From the NCBI GenBank assembly GCA_963809925.1, contig CAWELH010000004.1, forward strand, positions 1,054,001-1,118,000: DNA of 64,000 nucleotides, given 5' to 3'. Positions 44,859 to 52,706 of the stretch are shown piece after piece (position 1 is the stretch's first letter; the number at the start of each line of letters is the position of its first letter). The notes beneath the pieces are model-generated. The model saw nothing but the letters and a program-made list of their open reading frames with translations. It was not told where the DNA came from and made no database searches. The position numbers were made by a program, and so were the translations under genes. This DNA is from DASQZK01 sp963809925. Its GTDB lineage: Bacteria > Bacteroidota > Bacteroidia > Bacteroidales > GCA-2748055.

Positions 44859-46040
44859 ATGAAACGGTATATTCTTCTTTTGAGTTTATTATTACAAATT
44901 CTTAGCAGCGGCTTCAGCCAGAAATTCGAAGGTTTGGCGCTGACACCTCCGATGGGATGGAACAGCTGGAATGCGTTTAATTGTGATGGGATCAGCGAGG
45001 AGGTTATCCGGGGTATTGCCGACGCTATGGTCGAAAACGGAATGCGTGATGCGGGGTATAGTTACATCGTTATCGACGACTGCTGGCAGACAGGACGTGA
45101 AAAGGATGGAACGATTATCGTGGACAAGGAGAAATTTCCTTCCGGGATGAAGGCACTTGCAGACTATACCCATGCGCTGGGACTAAAGTTCGGAATCTAC
45201 TCCGATGCAGGAAGACAAACCTGTCAGGGGAGACCCGGATCCAGAGGATATGAATACCAGGATGCGCGAACATATGCTGAATGGGGGGTAGATTATTTAA
45301 AATACGATTGGTGCAACACCGGAAATCAGAATCCAGTTGAATCTTATACGCTCATGAGTGATGCGCTTTTTAAGGCCGGTCGCCCGGTTGTTTTCAGCAT
45401 CTGTGAATGGGGCCTGAGCAAACCATGGTTATGGGCTGATGATGTAGGCCATTTATGGAGAACAACAGGCGATATCCGCAATAACTGGACTGAGCCCGAC
45501 GCCAAGGAAGGCAAAGTCTGGGGAGGAGGGGTCCTTGTCATACTGGATATGCAGGTTGGCCTGGAGAAATTCGCAGGACCAGACCACTGGAATGATCCGG
45601 ACATGCTGAATATCGGGAATGGTGTATTGACACCCGGTGAAGAACGGGCACATTTCAGCCTTTGGAGTATCCTTTCGGCTCCGCTGATGGCAGGAAATGA
45701 CCTAAGGGATATGACGGATGAAACCCATGGGATTCTTACTAAGAAGGAAGTCATTGCCATTGATCAGGACCCACTGGGGAAACAGGGTTACCGCTTCCGG
45801 GATGACGGCCTTTTTGAAATCTGGAAAAAAGAGTTGTCAGGTGGAGAATACGCATTTTGCTTTCTTAACCGGGGCGAAGAAGACGTAAAGTATACCATTG
45901 ACTGGCATAAAATGGATATTGAGGGGCGGTTTAGTATTACCGATGTCTGGGATAGAAAAGTCAGCGGTACAACGGAGCAGAAAACATCGATCATCGTAAG
46001 AGCTCACGATGTAGTCCTTCTCAGTCTACATAAAATTTGA
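44859..46040 (+). CDS. Exported alpha-galactosidase, GH27, second copy
   Basis: The 393-residue protein starts at ATG 44859, giving a clean signal peptide (MKRYILLLSLLLQILSSG). The GH27 domain opens with TPPMGWNSWNAFNC. The nucleophile is Asp150 in KYDWCN and the acid/base Asp205 in WRTTGDI. Other family landmarks are DHWNDPDML, AGNDLRDM and IDQDPLGKQGY. It is closely similar to the protein at 2650-3858 but has different loops (for example ITDLF versus IRNNW after the acid/base). It follows the NIF3-like gene by about 220 bases and ends at an intrinsic terminator. An alpha-galactosidase role is likely but not proven. Confidence 0.92.
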   Translation: MKRYILLLSLLLQILSSGFSQKFEGLALTPPMGWNSWNAFNCDGISEEVIRGIADAMVENGMRDAGYSYIVIDDCWQTGREKDGTIIVDKEKFPSGMKALADYTHALGLKFGIYSDAGRQTCQGRPGSRGYEYQDARTYAEWGVDYLKYDWCNTGNQNPVESYTLMSDALFKAGRPVVFSICEWGLSKPWLWADDVGHLWRTTGDIRNNWTEPDAKEGKVWGGGVLVILDMQVGLEKFAGPDHWNDPDMLNIGNGVLTPGEERAHFSLWSILSAPLMAGNDLRDMTDETHGILTKKEVIAIDQDPLGKQGYRFRDDGLFEIWKKELSGGEYAFCFLNRGEEDVKYTIDWHKMDIEGRFSITDVWDRKVSGTTEQKTSIIVRAHDVVLLSLHKI

Positions 46041-46044
46041 ATGA

Positions 46045-46077
46045 ACGCTTTGATATTATTGATATCAGGGCGTTTTT
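46045..46077 (+). terminator. Intrinsic terminator after second GH27
   Basis: ACGCTTTGATAT, a short loop, and ATATCAGGGCGT form a hairpin with two G-T pairs, followed by a T-run. Confidence 0.8.
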
Positions 46078-46425
46078 GTTTATTGCTACTGAAACTATTC
46101 TGAAACATTTTCATCATCGTTTTTTGTATTTTTACAGCTCAAAGATAAAAAGCTGTATGTATAAATGTCAATATCAATCGAGACAAGTCATCTAATTTCC
46201 AGGCCTCTTTTGGCATTGTTAGCACAACCGTCTCAAAATTACCAACTTCTGGTGTTTTTCTACCCTGATTTTGTAAAAACGTCTGGAAAAAAAGCTGGTG
46301 CATAAATCACAGATGAATAATTGGTAGATCAAATGATCTCATCAAACATACATGTGATTAATCGTTTGCAATAGGTGTTAAAAATTGGGACATTTTGACA
46401 TCCTGCTCAATATAAAACCGCCTGA
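46078..46425. other. Intergenic region before toxin-antitoxin locus
   Basis: About 350 AT-rich bases with no recognisable gene, RNA or repeat. Base composition changes here from the moderate level of the GH27 gene to the low level of the toxin-antitoxin patch. Confidence 0.45.
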
Positions 46426-46460
46426 TTGTTTCTAGATATGGAAACAATTACGTAGATTTG
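46426..46460 (+). promoter_or_regulatory. Promoter and operator of the toxin-antitoxin pair
   Basis: A perfect inverted repeat, TTGTTTC (46426-46432), eight bases, GAAACAA (46441-46447), overlaps the region between -33 and the perfect -7 box TAGATTTG (46453-46460). The ATG of the toxin is 14 bases after the box. The layout suits autorepression by the downstream XRE antitoxin (inference). Confidence 0.55.
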
Positions 46461-46474
46461 TCACAAAATGATAA

Positions 46475-46816
46475 ATGATTAAACCGATTACGATAATCAT
46501 GCTCCCAAAGGCCGATAAGTTCGTTGACAAGATTGAGAAATCAGCAAGAAAAAAAATATTCTATGCGATTCGTAAGACAAAAATGGGAATTTATGGTGAT
46601 TGGTTTGAGAAATTGAAAAGCTCAAAAGATATTTTTGAGTTTCGAGTAAAGGATAGTAACAAGTTTTTTCGACTTTTTGCATTTTGGGATAGTTCGGGTG
46701 ACACTGAGACATTGATAGTTTGTACGCACGGATTGATTAAGAAAACAAACAAGACACCAAAACAGGATATTGAAAAAGCAGAGTTGATTAAAGAAAAATA
46801 TTTTAAAGGATTATAA
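46475..46816 (+). CDS. RelE/HigB-type toxin (Gp49-like family)
   Basis: The 113-residue basic protein has the fold signature of RelE/HigB toxins of the phage Gp49-like type: a lysine-rich N-terminal helix, KSSKDIFEFRVKD and KFFRLFAFWD, then a strand with TLIVCTHGLIKKTNKTP. Such toxins cleave mRNA, usually on the ribosome. The antitoxin gene starts five bases later, in the toxin-first order typical of HigBA. The region is AT-rich, suggesting acquisition. Confidence 0.82.
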   Translation: MIKPITIIMLPKADKFVDKIEKSARKKIFYAIRKTKMGIYGDWFEKLKSSKDIFEFRVKDSNKFFRLFAFWDSSGDTETLIVCTHGLIKKTNKTPKQDIEKAELIKEKYFKGL

Positions 46817-46821
46817 TATTC

Positions 46822-47148
46822 ATGATTATGAAAACGACAGAATATAAAAGATTTGAGGATTTAGAGGATAAGTATTTTGGTAAAAAGGGATCTCCCGAGA
46901 GAGATGAGTATGAGTTTGATTTGAAAATGGAGCTGATTGGAGAAAAAATAAAACAATTAAGGATTCAAAATAACTTGACTCAATCACAGCTTGGGGATTT
47001 GATTGGTGTTAAACGTTCGCAGATTTCAAAACTTGAACATGGAAACCATAGTTCATCTGTTTCAACGATAATGAAAGTTTTTCAAGCAATGAAAGCTACA
47101 GTTAAATTACGGATTGTGACAGATGATAATCTTGAATTCGCTTTTTAA
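46822..47148 (+). CDS. XRE-family antitoxin (HigA-like)
   Basis: The 108-residue protein has a Cro/C1-type helix-turn-helix: IKQLRIQNNLTQSQLGDLIG, then VKRSQISKLEHG. It should bind the toxin and repress the shared promoter through the inverted repeat at 46426-46447. The N-terminal 40 residues are charged and likely flexible. A start at the second Met (46828) is possible. Confidence 0.85.
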   Translation: MIMKTTEYKRFEDLEDKYFGKKGSPERDEYEFDLKMELIGEKIKQLRIQNNLTQSQLGDLIGVKRSQISKLEHGNHSSSVSTIMKVFQAMKATVKLRIVTDDNLEFAF

Positions 47149-47163
47149 TAACCACCAGTTGCC

Positions 47164-47544
47164 ATGACTTTAAATTCATTTGAATTATCTAAAGACAAAA
47201 GGTTTAAGGTAATAGCAACAAACTCCGGGGATACTTTGATTGGTAATTATGAAATAAATGATAACATTTTAAAACTGAGATTTGATGAACCTTGGAATTC
47301 AATGGAAGGTTCAGATTTTGGAAAATGACTACCTGAAGAAACGTAGAAATCATTTATTAATGACAATATGATTTTCAGTATTCATAATATAGACAATAAG
47401 TCTCTTTCATTTGTTAGTACAAAACAGATTGGTACTTACTACGGAGATATTTCTAATGAAATAGTTTTTAATATTTATAGAAAAATTGACCAAAAAACTC
47501 TATTCAACGATTTCCTTCATTTAGTTGCATTTCATTGCTTTTAA
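47164..47544 (+). pseudogene. Broken third gene of the toxin-antitoxin patch
   Basis: A 127-codon frame starts with ATG 16 bases after the antitoxin stop and ends at TAA 47542-47544. It is interrupted by in-frame TGA at 47326-47328 (codon 55) and TAG at 47344-47346 (codon 61). Both halves look like one beta-rich protein (FKVIATNSGDTLIGNYEI, then SFVSTKQIGTYYGDISNEI). I do not recognise the family. The substitution pattern points to decay by point mutation, not frameshift. It shares the AT-rich composition of the toxin-antitoxin pair. Confidence 0.7.
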
Positions 47545-47705
47545 ACTCAGCTAATGAATTAATTAAATGCCTATTTATCAAGCATTAAGAGGTAACAAGA
47601 GAAGATAAAAAGAAGAAATTTCAGTTCTTCTCAAACTAAAAAAAGCCAAAATCTGACGAAAAAGGTTCTTAAAGTAAAGGCTGGGAGATAAATGGTTGCA
47701 ACCTG

Positions 47706-49055
47706 TCAGATGATCATCTCCCACCCCTTTTCATATTCTCTTGCCCAGTATTTTTTGGCTTCCTGGTCATTAAGGATATGCCCCGTTGATGGATCGATAT
47801 CGATAGAATGTCCAACACGTTGTGCAATATTGCCCAATTGGACGAGGAGGGTACTTTTGTAACCGGTTTCGACGTCTGAATGCGGTTTGTCCCCGGTTCT
47901 GATGGCAGAGAAGAAATTCTGAATGTGGGGCCGGTCAAAGGCATCGTTTGATGCTGTGCGGTCCAGGGCGTTTATTTTCTCATCATCCTTCACTTCTTTT
48001 ACAACTTTTCCTTTCAGGTCGAAGACGGTGTAATCGTTCCCTGCTGATATCTGCAGGCTTCCCTTGTCGCCATAAAATATACAACCAACCGGAGAACCTT
48101 CCGTGTTGGCACCATTACAGCTCCTGCCTTCCCAGGTAATGGTAACATCTTTAGCAAAGTCCATGGATATTACCTGTGTATCCGGTGTTTCCCAGTCATC
48201 ATGAAAATGATATCTACCGCCGTTTGAACTTACGCGCACCGGAAAATCAACATCCAGTCCCCAGCGCAGAAGATCAACGAAGTGTGTGCCGTTATTCAGC
48301 GCCTCCCCTGTACCCCAGTGCCAGAACCAGTGCCAGTTATAATGGATATAGTTGTCTTTGAATGCTTTCCTTGGTGCCGGACCCTGCCAGAGATCCCAGT
48401 TAAGCCAACCGGGAACCGTGACCTCCTTCCCCGTGCCGATGGGCCCTCTTGTGTTGGCGTACCAGCTTTTACCGAAATAAGCGTTGCCGATAACTCCCGA
48501 TCTGACCTCTTCAATGGCCTGAATAATGGTAGGTCTTGAGCGCCGTTGCGTTCCCATCTGGACCGCCTTACCGTATTTTGCCGCTGCTTCTACCAGGATC
48601 TCCCCTTCATGCGGATTATGACTCAGCGGTTTTTCAACGTAAACATGCTTTCCGGCTTTCAGCCCGTATAAGGTAGCAGGGGCATGCCAGTGATCCGGTG
48701 TGGCTACCACCAGGGCATCCACATCGCTGCTCTCGATCGATTTGCGAAAATCTCCAAAGCCTTTCGGCGTGTTTCCCGCAGTGTTTCGAACTTTCTTTAC
48801 CGCAACATCAATGGCACGCGAATCGACATCGCAGATATGGATCACTTCGCAGTTGTCCTGAAGCGCGAACTCTTCGGAAAGAGAAAGACCCCGGGCATTT
48901 ACTCCCATGATCGATACCCTTATTTTATCATTGGCGCCGAGAATCCTACCGTAACTCTTTGCCGAAAAGCCGGGTAAAATACCTCCCGCTACCATTGCTG
49001 CTGATGCACCAGCGGTTTTCTTAATGAAATTTCTGCGTGATTGTGAATTTTTCAT
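47706..49055 (-). CDS. Tat-exported Gfo/Idh/MocA oxidoreductase
   Basis: The 449-residue protein begins with a twin-arginine signal (SRRNFIKKTAGASAAMVAGG), so it is folded with its NAD(P) cofactor before export. The Rossmann domain has VSIMGVNARGLSLSEEF and the sugar-dehydrogenase motif VEKPLSHNPHEG. The C-terminal domain includes HYNWHWFWHWGTGEALNNGTHFVDLL, described here by its Trp/His-rich core, with the catalytic-type His. This group includes glycosidases that use NAD, such as GH109-like alpha-N-acetylgalactosaminidases, as well as dehydrogenases; I cannot choose. It has a strong promoter upstream. Confidence 0.85.
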   Translation of the reverse strand: MKNSQSRRNFIKKTAGASAAMVAGGILPGFSAKSYGRILGANDKIRVSIMGVNARGLSLSEEFALQDNCEVIHICDVDSRAIDVAVKKVRNTAGNTPKGFGDFRKSIESSDVDALVVATPDHWHAPATLYGLKAGKHVYVEKPLSHNPHEGEILVEAAAKYGKAVQMGTQRRSRPTIIQAIEEVRSGVIGNAYFGKSWYANTRGPIGTGKEVTVPGWLNWDLWQGPAPRKAFKDNYIHYNWHWFWHWGTGEALNNGTHFVDLLRWGLDVDFPVRVSSNGGRYHFHDDWETPDTQVISMDFAKDVTITWEGRSCNGANTEGSPVGCIFYGDKGSLQISAGNDYTVFDLKGKVVKEVKDDEKINALDRTASNDAFDRPHIQNFFSAIRTGDKPHSDVETGYKSTLLVQLGNIAQRVGHSIDIDPSTGHILNDQEAKKYWAREYEKGWEMII

Positions 49056-49195
49056 GCCATCATTTTTTAAGAGGAATATTACTTCATTTTACTTCACTAT
49101 CCATGGCCCTGGTATAACAGTAATATAGCCATACATCCTGAAGAGATGTAATCCGGAATTGTATATCGGACCCGGTTCATTACAGGTTGATTATA

Positions 49196-49226
49196 CAAAT
49201 CTATTTAATTGTTACCGATATTCAAA
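49196..49226 (-). promoter_or_regulatory. Bacteroidota-type promoter of the oxidoreductase
   Basis: On the minus strand TTTG, 19 bases, then TAGATTTG is a perfect TTTG-N19-TAnnTTTG match. The predicted leader to the ATG is about 130 bases. Confidence 0.65.
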
Positions 49227-49247
49227 TAAAATTTGGGGAGTGATCCT

Positions 49248-49395
49248 CCTACGCTGAAGCTACGGAGGACGCAGTCCACCTACGCTGAAGCTACGGAGGA
49301 CGCAGTCCACCTACGCTGAAGCTACGGAGGACGCAGTCCACATTCGCTGAAGCTATGGAGGACGCAGTCCACATTCGCTTAAGATAAAGTGGACT
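49248..49395. repeat. 31-bp tandem repeat, about 4.5 copies
   Basis: Units start at 49248, 49279, 49310 and 49341, with a degraded fifth at 49372. Each carries CGCTGAAGCTACGGAGGAC and the palindrome-like GGACGCAGTCC. There are no spacers between units, so this is not a CRISPR array. The core CGCTnAAGCTACGGnGGA recurs in the adjacent 140-bp repeats and at 30077-30094. Confidence 0.9.
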
Positions 49396-49396
49396 A

Positions 49397-49676
49397 GGTT
49401 TGGTGAATTAGGGATGAATTTAAGAACTCGATATTTTGAACCACATAAGGCACATAAGATCACATAAGTCTAGAATCGTCATCACTTATTATTTGGTGAT
49501 TTGGTGATCCTCCTTCGCTTAAGCTACGGCGGAGGCGGTTTGGTGAATTAGGGATGAATTTAAGAACTCGATATTTTGAACCACATAAGGCACATAAGAT
49601 CACATAAGTCTAGAATCGTCATCACTTATTATTTGGTGATTTGGTGATCCTCCTTCGCTTAAGCTACGGCGGACGC
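49397..49676. repeat. Two 140-bp direct repeats
   Basis: Copies at 49397-49536 and 49537-49676 differ visibly only at one position (GGAGGC versus GGACGC near the end). Each includes GAACCACATAAGGCACATAA and CTTCGCTTAAGCTACGGCGGA. The near identity points to a recent duplication. There is no open frame of note. Confidence 0.92.
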
Positions 49677-49755
49677 GGTTTGGTGAATTGAAGAGTGACC
49701 TATAGAACATCGCTAACTTCCTAACTTCCTAACTTCCTAACTTCATCACCCCATC
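49677..49755 (-). repeat. GAAGTTAG-type repeat tract, copy C
   Basis: Read on the minus strand this is GAAGTTAG units followed by GATGTTCTATAGGTCACTC and the CCAAACCGCGTCCGCCG continuation. It repeats copy B over about 90 bases. It forms the end of the 49.2-49.8 kb repeat block. Confidence 0.85.
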
Positions 49756-49929
49756 ACTTCAATTTAGTGAGTTACTGAATCTGGGATGTTCGAAAAAACA
49801 CATTTGTCCTGGCTGATATTCAGTCGTATTGTGGTTGACCGTGTGTGCAGGACCAAAAATAGCCGCATAGCGGTTTCCATTATTTAGACATGGGCTCCCC
49901 GGCACTTAATAAAATTATCACCGAATAAT

Positions 49930-49960
49930 TTTGCTAATCCGGTAATTGTATATACTTTTG
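49930..49960 (+). promoter_or_regulatory. Promoter of the arsR-like operon
   Basis: TTTG at 49930-49933, a 19-base spacer and TACTTTTG at 49953-49960 match the Bacteroidota housekeeping promoter exactly. The predicted start point falls inside the operator that follows. Confidence 0.7.
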
Positions 49961-49978
49961 TTCGTAATATTACGAACA
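49959..49978 (+). promoter_or_regulatory. ArsR-type operator 1
   Basis: TGTTCGTAATATTACGAACA is a perfect 20-base palindrome that overlaps the end of the -7 box and the predicted transcription start, three bases before the regulator ATG. Binding here would block transcription. Confidence 0.75.
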
Positions 49979-49981
49979 GAT

Positions 49982-50281
49982 ATGGAAGTAACTACAGTCA
50001 TAAGTGAAGACCATAAGAAACTGGCCAGGTATGCCAAGGCCATGGGACATCCTGTGCGGGTTTATGTCCTGAAACTGCTTTCCAGCCAGTCGTGTTGTTA
50101 TAGCGGTGATCTGACAGAGGTTCTTCCAATAGCAAAGTCGACCTTGTCGCAACATTTGAAAGAATTGAAGGATGCAGGCCTTATCCAGGGGGAGACGGAA
50201 GCACCAAAAGTTAAGTATTGCCTGAATCGTGAAAATTGGGAGGAAGCACGATCATTGCTTTCTTCATTATTAAATATCTGA
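49982..50281 (+). CDS. ArsR-family transcriptional repressor
   Basis: The 99-residue winged-helix protein is started at ATG 49982, just after the operator; an upstream extension would read through the promoter. It has the ArsR pattern KAMGHPVRVYVLKLL, the Cys pair in SSQSCCYSGDL, and the recognition helix IAKSTLSQHLKELKDAGLI. The CC pair is placed where arsenic- or metal-sensing ArsR proteins bind their ligand. Autoregulation is inferred from the palindrome. It leads an operon with a thioredoxin-like protein and a permease. Confidence 0.9.
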   Translation: MEVTTVISEDHKKLARYAKAMGHPVRVYVLKLLSSQSCCYSGDLTEVLPIAKSTLSQHLKELKDAGLIQGETEAPKVKYCLNRENWEEARSLLSSLLNI

Positions 50282-50296
50282 GTTTTTTTACCTGTA

Positions 50297-50323
50297 TGTT
50301 CGCTATTTTACGAACTACGAACA
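50297..50323 (+). promoter_or_regulatory. ArsR-type operator 2
   Basis: TGTTCGCTATTTTACGAACT (50297-50316) is an imperfect copy of operator 1, with an added CGAACA half-site at 50318-50323. It lies between the repressor and the thioredoxin-like gene, so the downstream genes may have a second control point. Confidence 0.55.
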
Positions 50324-50335
50324 AACCTGAAGACG

Positions 50336-50575
50336 ATGAAAATAAAAGTATTAGGATCGGGATGTGCCCGGTGCAGGAGCCTCGAGCAAGTGACCAGCAA
50401 AGCCGTAGAGGATATGGGACTTGACGCTGAAATTGAAAAGGTAGAGGATATGAGGTTGATCATGGGATACGGTGTTATGAGGACTCCGGCACTGATCATC
50501 AATGATAAGATCATTCTTTCCGGACAGGTGCCTGATCTGGGAGAGATGAAAGAAATCCTGAATAATAATCTTTAG
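50336..50575 (+). CDS. Small thioredoxin-like redox protein
   Basis: The 79-residue cytoplasmic protein has the thioredoxin fold with the active site GCARC (Cys-Ala-Arg-Cys) at residues 10-13 and a cis-Pro in MRTPALIIN. This matches the family of small redox-active disulfide proteins. It lies 17 bases before the permease gene. A role in reducing or delivering the permease substrate is plausible from context. Confidence 0.9.
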   Translation: MKIKVLGSGCARCRSLEQVTSKAVEDMGLDAEIEKVEDMRLIMGYGVMRTPALIINDKIILSGQVPDLGEMKEILNNNL

Positions 50576-50592
50576 TTCACGAAAGTACAGAA

Positions 50593-51636
50593 ATGCGGGA
50601 TGGAATTGAGCCGATGAGATCGGTGAGGAACCGGTGGATTATTTTTCCGGCAGGTCTGATCCTGTGGATCCTGATTTATGTGAATCTTCGCACTATCTCT
50701 GAGGGAATTACAAGGAATGTATTGCATCTGCCAGCGGGAAGTCGTCTCACAGAGGCCCTTCGGTTTTTTATTTTTGAGGTGCCCAAAGTCCTTTTACTTT
50801 TAATTCTTATCGTATTTGCTGTGGGCATGATCAGGACCTGGTTCTCACCGGAGAAAACCAGGGATGCATTGGAAGGCAGGTCCTTGTTTACAGGCAATAT
50901 AATGGCAGCCTTTCTTGGCATTGTTACTCCCTTCTGCTCCTGTTCAGCAATACCGTTATTTCTGGGTTTTATTGAAGCCGGCATACCTGTCGGAGTGACC
51001 TTCTCTTTCCTTATTGCAGCGCCAATGATCAATGAAGTTGCTCTTGTTCTGCTTATCGGGCTGTTTGGATGGAAGGTGGCGCTGATATATGTAGTCACAG
51101 GGCTGATGATTGCCATCTTCTCAGGATTTATACTGGGAAAACTCCGTATGGAAAAATACATTGCAGACTGGGTTTTTGATGTAAAGGCTGGAAGGGCTGA
51201 TACTGGGGAGGAGAAAATGACGGTCGGCCGGCGTATGCAAGCAGGAATTGTGGCTGTAAAGGAAATAGTAGGGAAAATCTGGATTTATATCATCGCAGGC
51301 ATTGCTATCGGTGCGGGAGCCCATGGATATGTACCTGATGATTTTCTGGCAGGTGTCCTGGGTGATCAGAACTGGTACTCTGTCCCCCTTGCAATACTCG
51401 TGGGCGTTCCCTTATACTCGAATGCTGCAGGCATCATTCCCATAGTAAGCGTACTTATCGAAAAAGGGGTGAGTCTGGGAACAGCTCTTGCTTTCATGAT
51501 GTCGGTTGTGGGCCTCTCACTGCCTGAGATCGTAATTTTAAAAAAGGTTCTGAAATGGCAGCTCATTGCAGTTTTTATTGGTGTGGTAGCCACCGGCATT
51601 GTAATCATCGGTTTTCTTTTTAATTTTCTGCTGTGA
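50593..51636 (+). CDS. Predicted permease, DUF318/ArsP-like
   Basis: The 347-residue inner-membrane protein has about eight to ten transmembrane helices and the signature TPFCSCSAIPLFLGF, with two cysteines shared with ArsP and other DUF318 permeases. ArsP exports trivalent organoarsenicals; related proteins act on other metals. With the ArsR repressor and the redox protein this is an arsenic/metal-responsive efflux operon. The exact substrate is an inference. Confidence 0.88.
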   Translation: MRDGIEPMRSVRNRWIIFPAGLILWILIYVNLRTISEGITRNVLHLPAGSRLTEALRFFIFEVPKVLLLLILIVFAVGMIRTWFSPEKTRDALEGRSLFTGNIMAAFLGIVTPFCSCSAIPLFLGFIEAGIPVGVTFSFLIAAPMINEVALVLLIGLFGWKVALIYVVTGLMIAIFSGFILGKLRMEKYIADWVFDVKAGRADTGEEKMTVGRRMQAGIVAVKEIVGKIWIYIIAGIAIGAGAHGYVPDDFLAGVLGDQNWYSVPLAILVGVPLYSNAAGIIPIVSVLIEKGVSLGTALAFMMSVVGLSLPEIVILKKVLKWQLIAVFIGVVATGIVIIGFLFNFLL

Positions 51637-51969
51637 TCCTGTACGAAATGAATCTCAGTATATATTTTTTGGTACTTACTTCTCGTTTTCCAGGTCTTTA
51701 CCAGTCGATTATACCCAGAAGGTATTTGTATTTCTCTTCAACTAAAATTCCGCAGTTGTAATCAATCGGGGTCATTTAAATTTACCAATATAAATTTTCT
51801 TAGTACAATTTTCCTGATACTGCTTGTTTTGTAAATTTCTTACGCTTTTCCTTAGCTACGATGTCAACGATATAGAACTCAGGCATTAAGATGAACGTCG
51901 TGAGGTAAAGGAGTTAAAGATTGTTAAATCGGGTATTTTTCTCTTCCCGTACTAATATTCATTCAATTC
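51637..51969. other. Intergenic region, no gene recognised
   Basis: AT-rich sequence after the permease. A 25-codon frame on the minus strand (51698-51775) has protein-like composition but is too short to support. No RNA or repeat is seen. Confidence 0.45.
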
Positions 51970-51984
51970 TGGTATATATTTTGA
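51970..51984 (+). promoter_or_regulatory. Sigma-54-like promoter of DUF4251 gene
   Basis: TGGTATATATTTTGA has GG at 51971-51972 and GA at 51983-51984 with ten bases between, 35 bases before the ATG. It is a weaker match to TGGCAC than the other two such sites. Confidence 0.3.
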
Positions 51985-52018
51985 CGGAATATGTAAAAAC
52001 AACTAAAAAATCAAGGTT

Positions 52019-52582
52019 ATGAAAAATAAGGTATTGTCCCTCGTGATGACTTTCGTAATGGTTGGGGCTCTGTCATCTGCATATGCCAGTCCTCCGCAAG
52101 ATAAGAAAGCCGCCCGTGAGGCAAAGAAACAGCTGAAAAAGGAAAAGCTGGAAGCGGCATTTGCGATAACCTCTAATCTGATTGAAAACCAGCAATTTGT
52201 ACTTGAAGCCGACTGGCTCAGCAACCAATATGGAAACAGAATACCGGTGACCCCTAATCTGAATTTTATCAGAATTGACACCACCTATGTCGTTCTCCAG
52301 ATCGGATCGAACTATGGAATCGGCTACAACGGCGTTGGCGGCGTGACCGCGGAGGGTCATCTTTCATCCTGGAAGGTTCATAAGAATGAGAAAAAACTCA
52401 ATTACAGCATCCAGGCGAATGTTCTGACAAGTATTGGGATCTTTGATATTTATATGACGGTCAATGCGGATGGTAAGGCCACGGCCAATATATCAGGACT
52501 GAGAAGAGGACAGCTCAATTATACCGGGGACCTTGTGTCTCTGGATAAAACGCATACCTATAAAGGTCAGACATCCTATTAA
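52019..52582 (+). CDS. Exported DUF4251 protein
   Basis: The 187-residue protein has a signal peptide (MKNKVLSLVMTFVMVGALSSAYA). A short Lys/Glu-rich segment follows, then a single beta-rich DUF4251 domain (FVLEADWLSNQYGNRIPV, TTYVVLQIGS, GYNGVGGVTAEG). Proteins of this kind are common in Bacteroidota and have no known function. It appears monocistronic. Confidence 0.85.
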   Translation: MKNKVLSLVMTFVMVGALSSAYASPPQDKKAAREAKKQLKKEKLEAAFAITSNLIENQQFVLEADWLSNQYGNRIPVTPNLNFIRIDTTYVVLQIGSNYGIGYNGVGGVTAEGHLSSWKVHKNEKKLNYSIQANVLTSIGIFDIYMTVNADGKATANISGLRRGQLNYTGDLVSLDKTHTYKGQTSY

Positions 52583-52706
52583 TAAGAAGAAGCTTTGGCC
52601 ATTTTGACGCTATGGCTATGTTCATCCCTGAATTAATCACTCAAATGTTTAACTTCAAAATGAATTTCTTGTAATTTTGAAGCTCAAACTTTAATTGTAG
52701 AGGTAT

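Noticed and set aside
46426..47544. Prophage or integrative element
   Set aside because: Only a toxin-antitoxin pair and one broken gene are present; no integrase, transposase or flanking direct repeats were found.
48282..48539. 85-codon frame inside the oxidoreductase gene
   Set aside because: It is antisense to a clearly conserved Gfo/Idh/MocA protein.
49248..49395. Possible CRISPR array
   Set aside because: The 31-bp units are directly adjacent with no unique spacers, and no cas gene is in the window.
51698..51775. 25-codon frame on the minus strand with protein-like composition
   Set aside because: It is too short, has no coupling to a neighbour and no recognisable motif.
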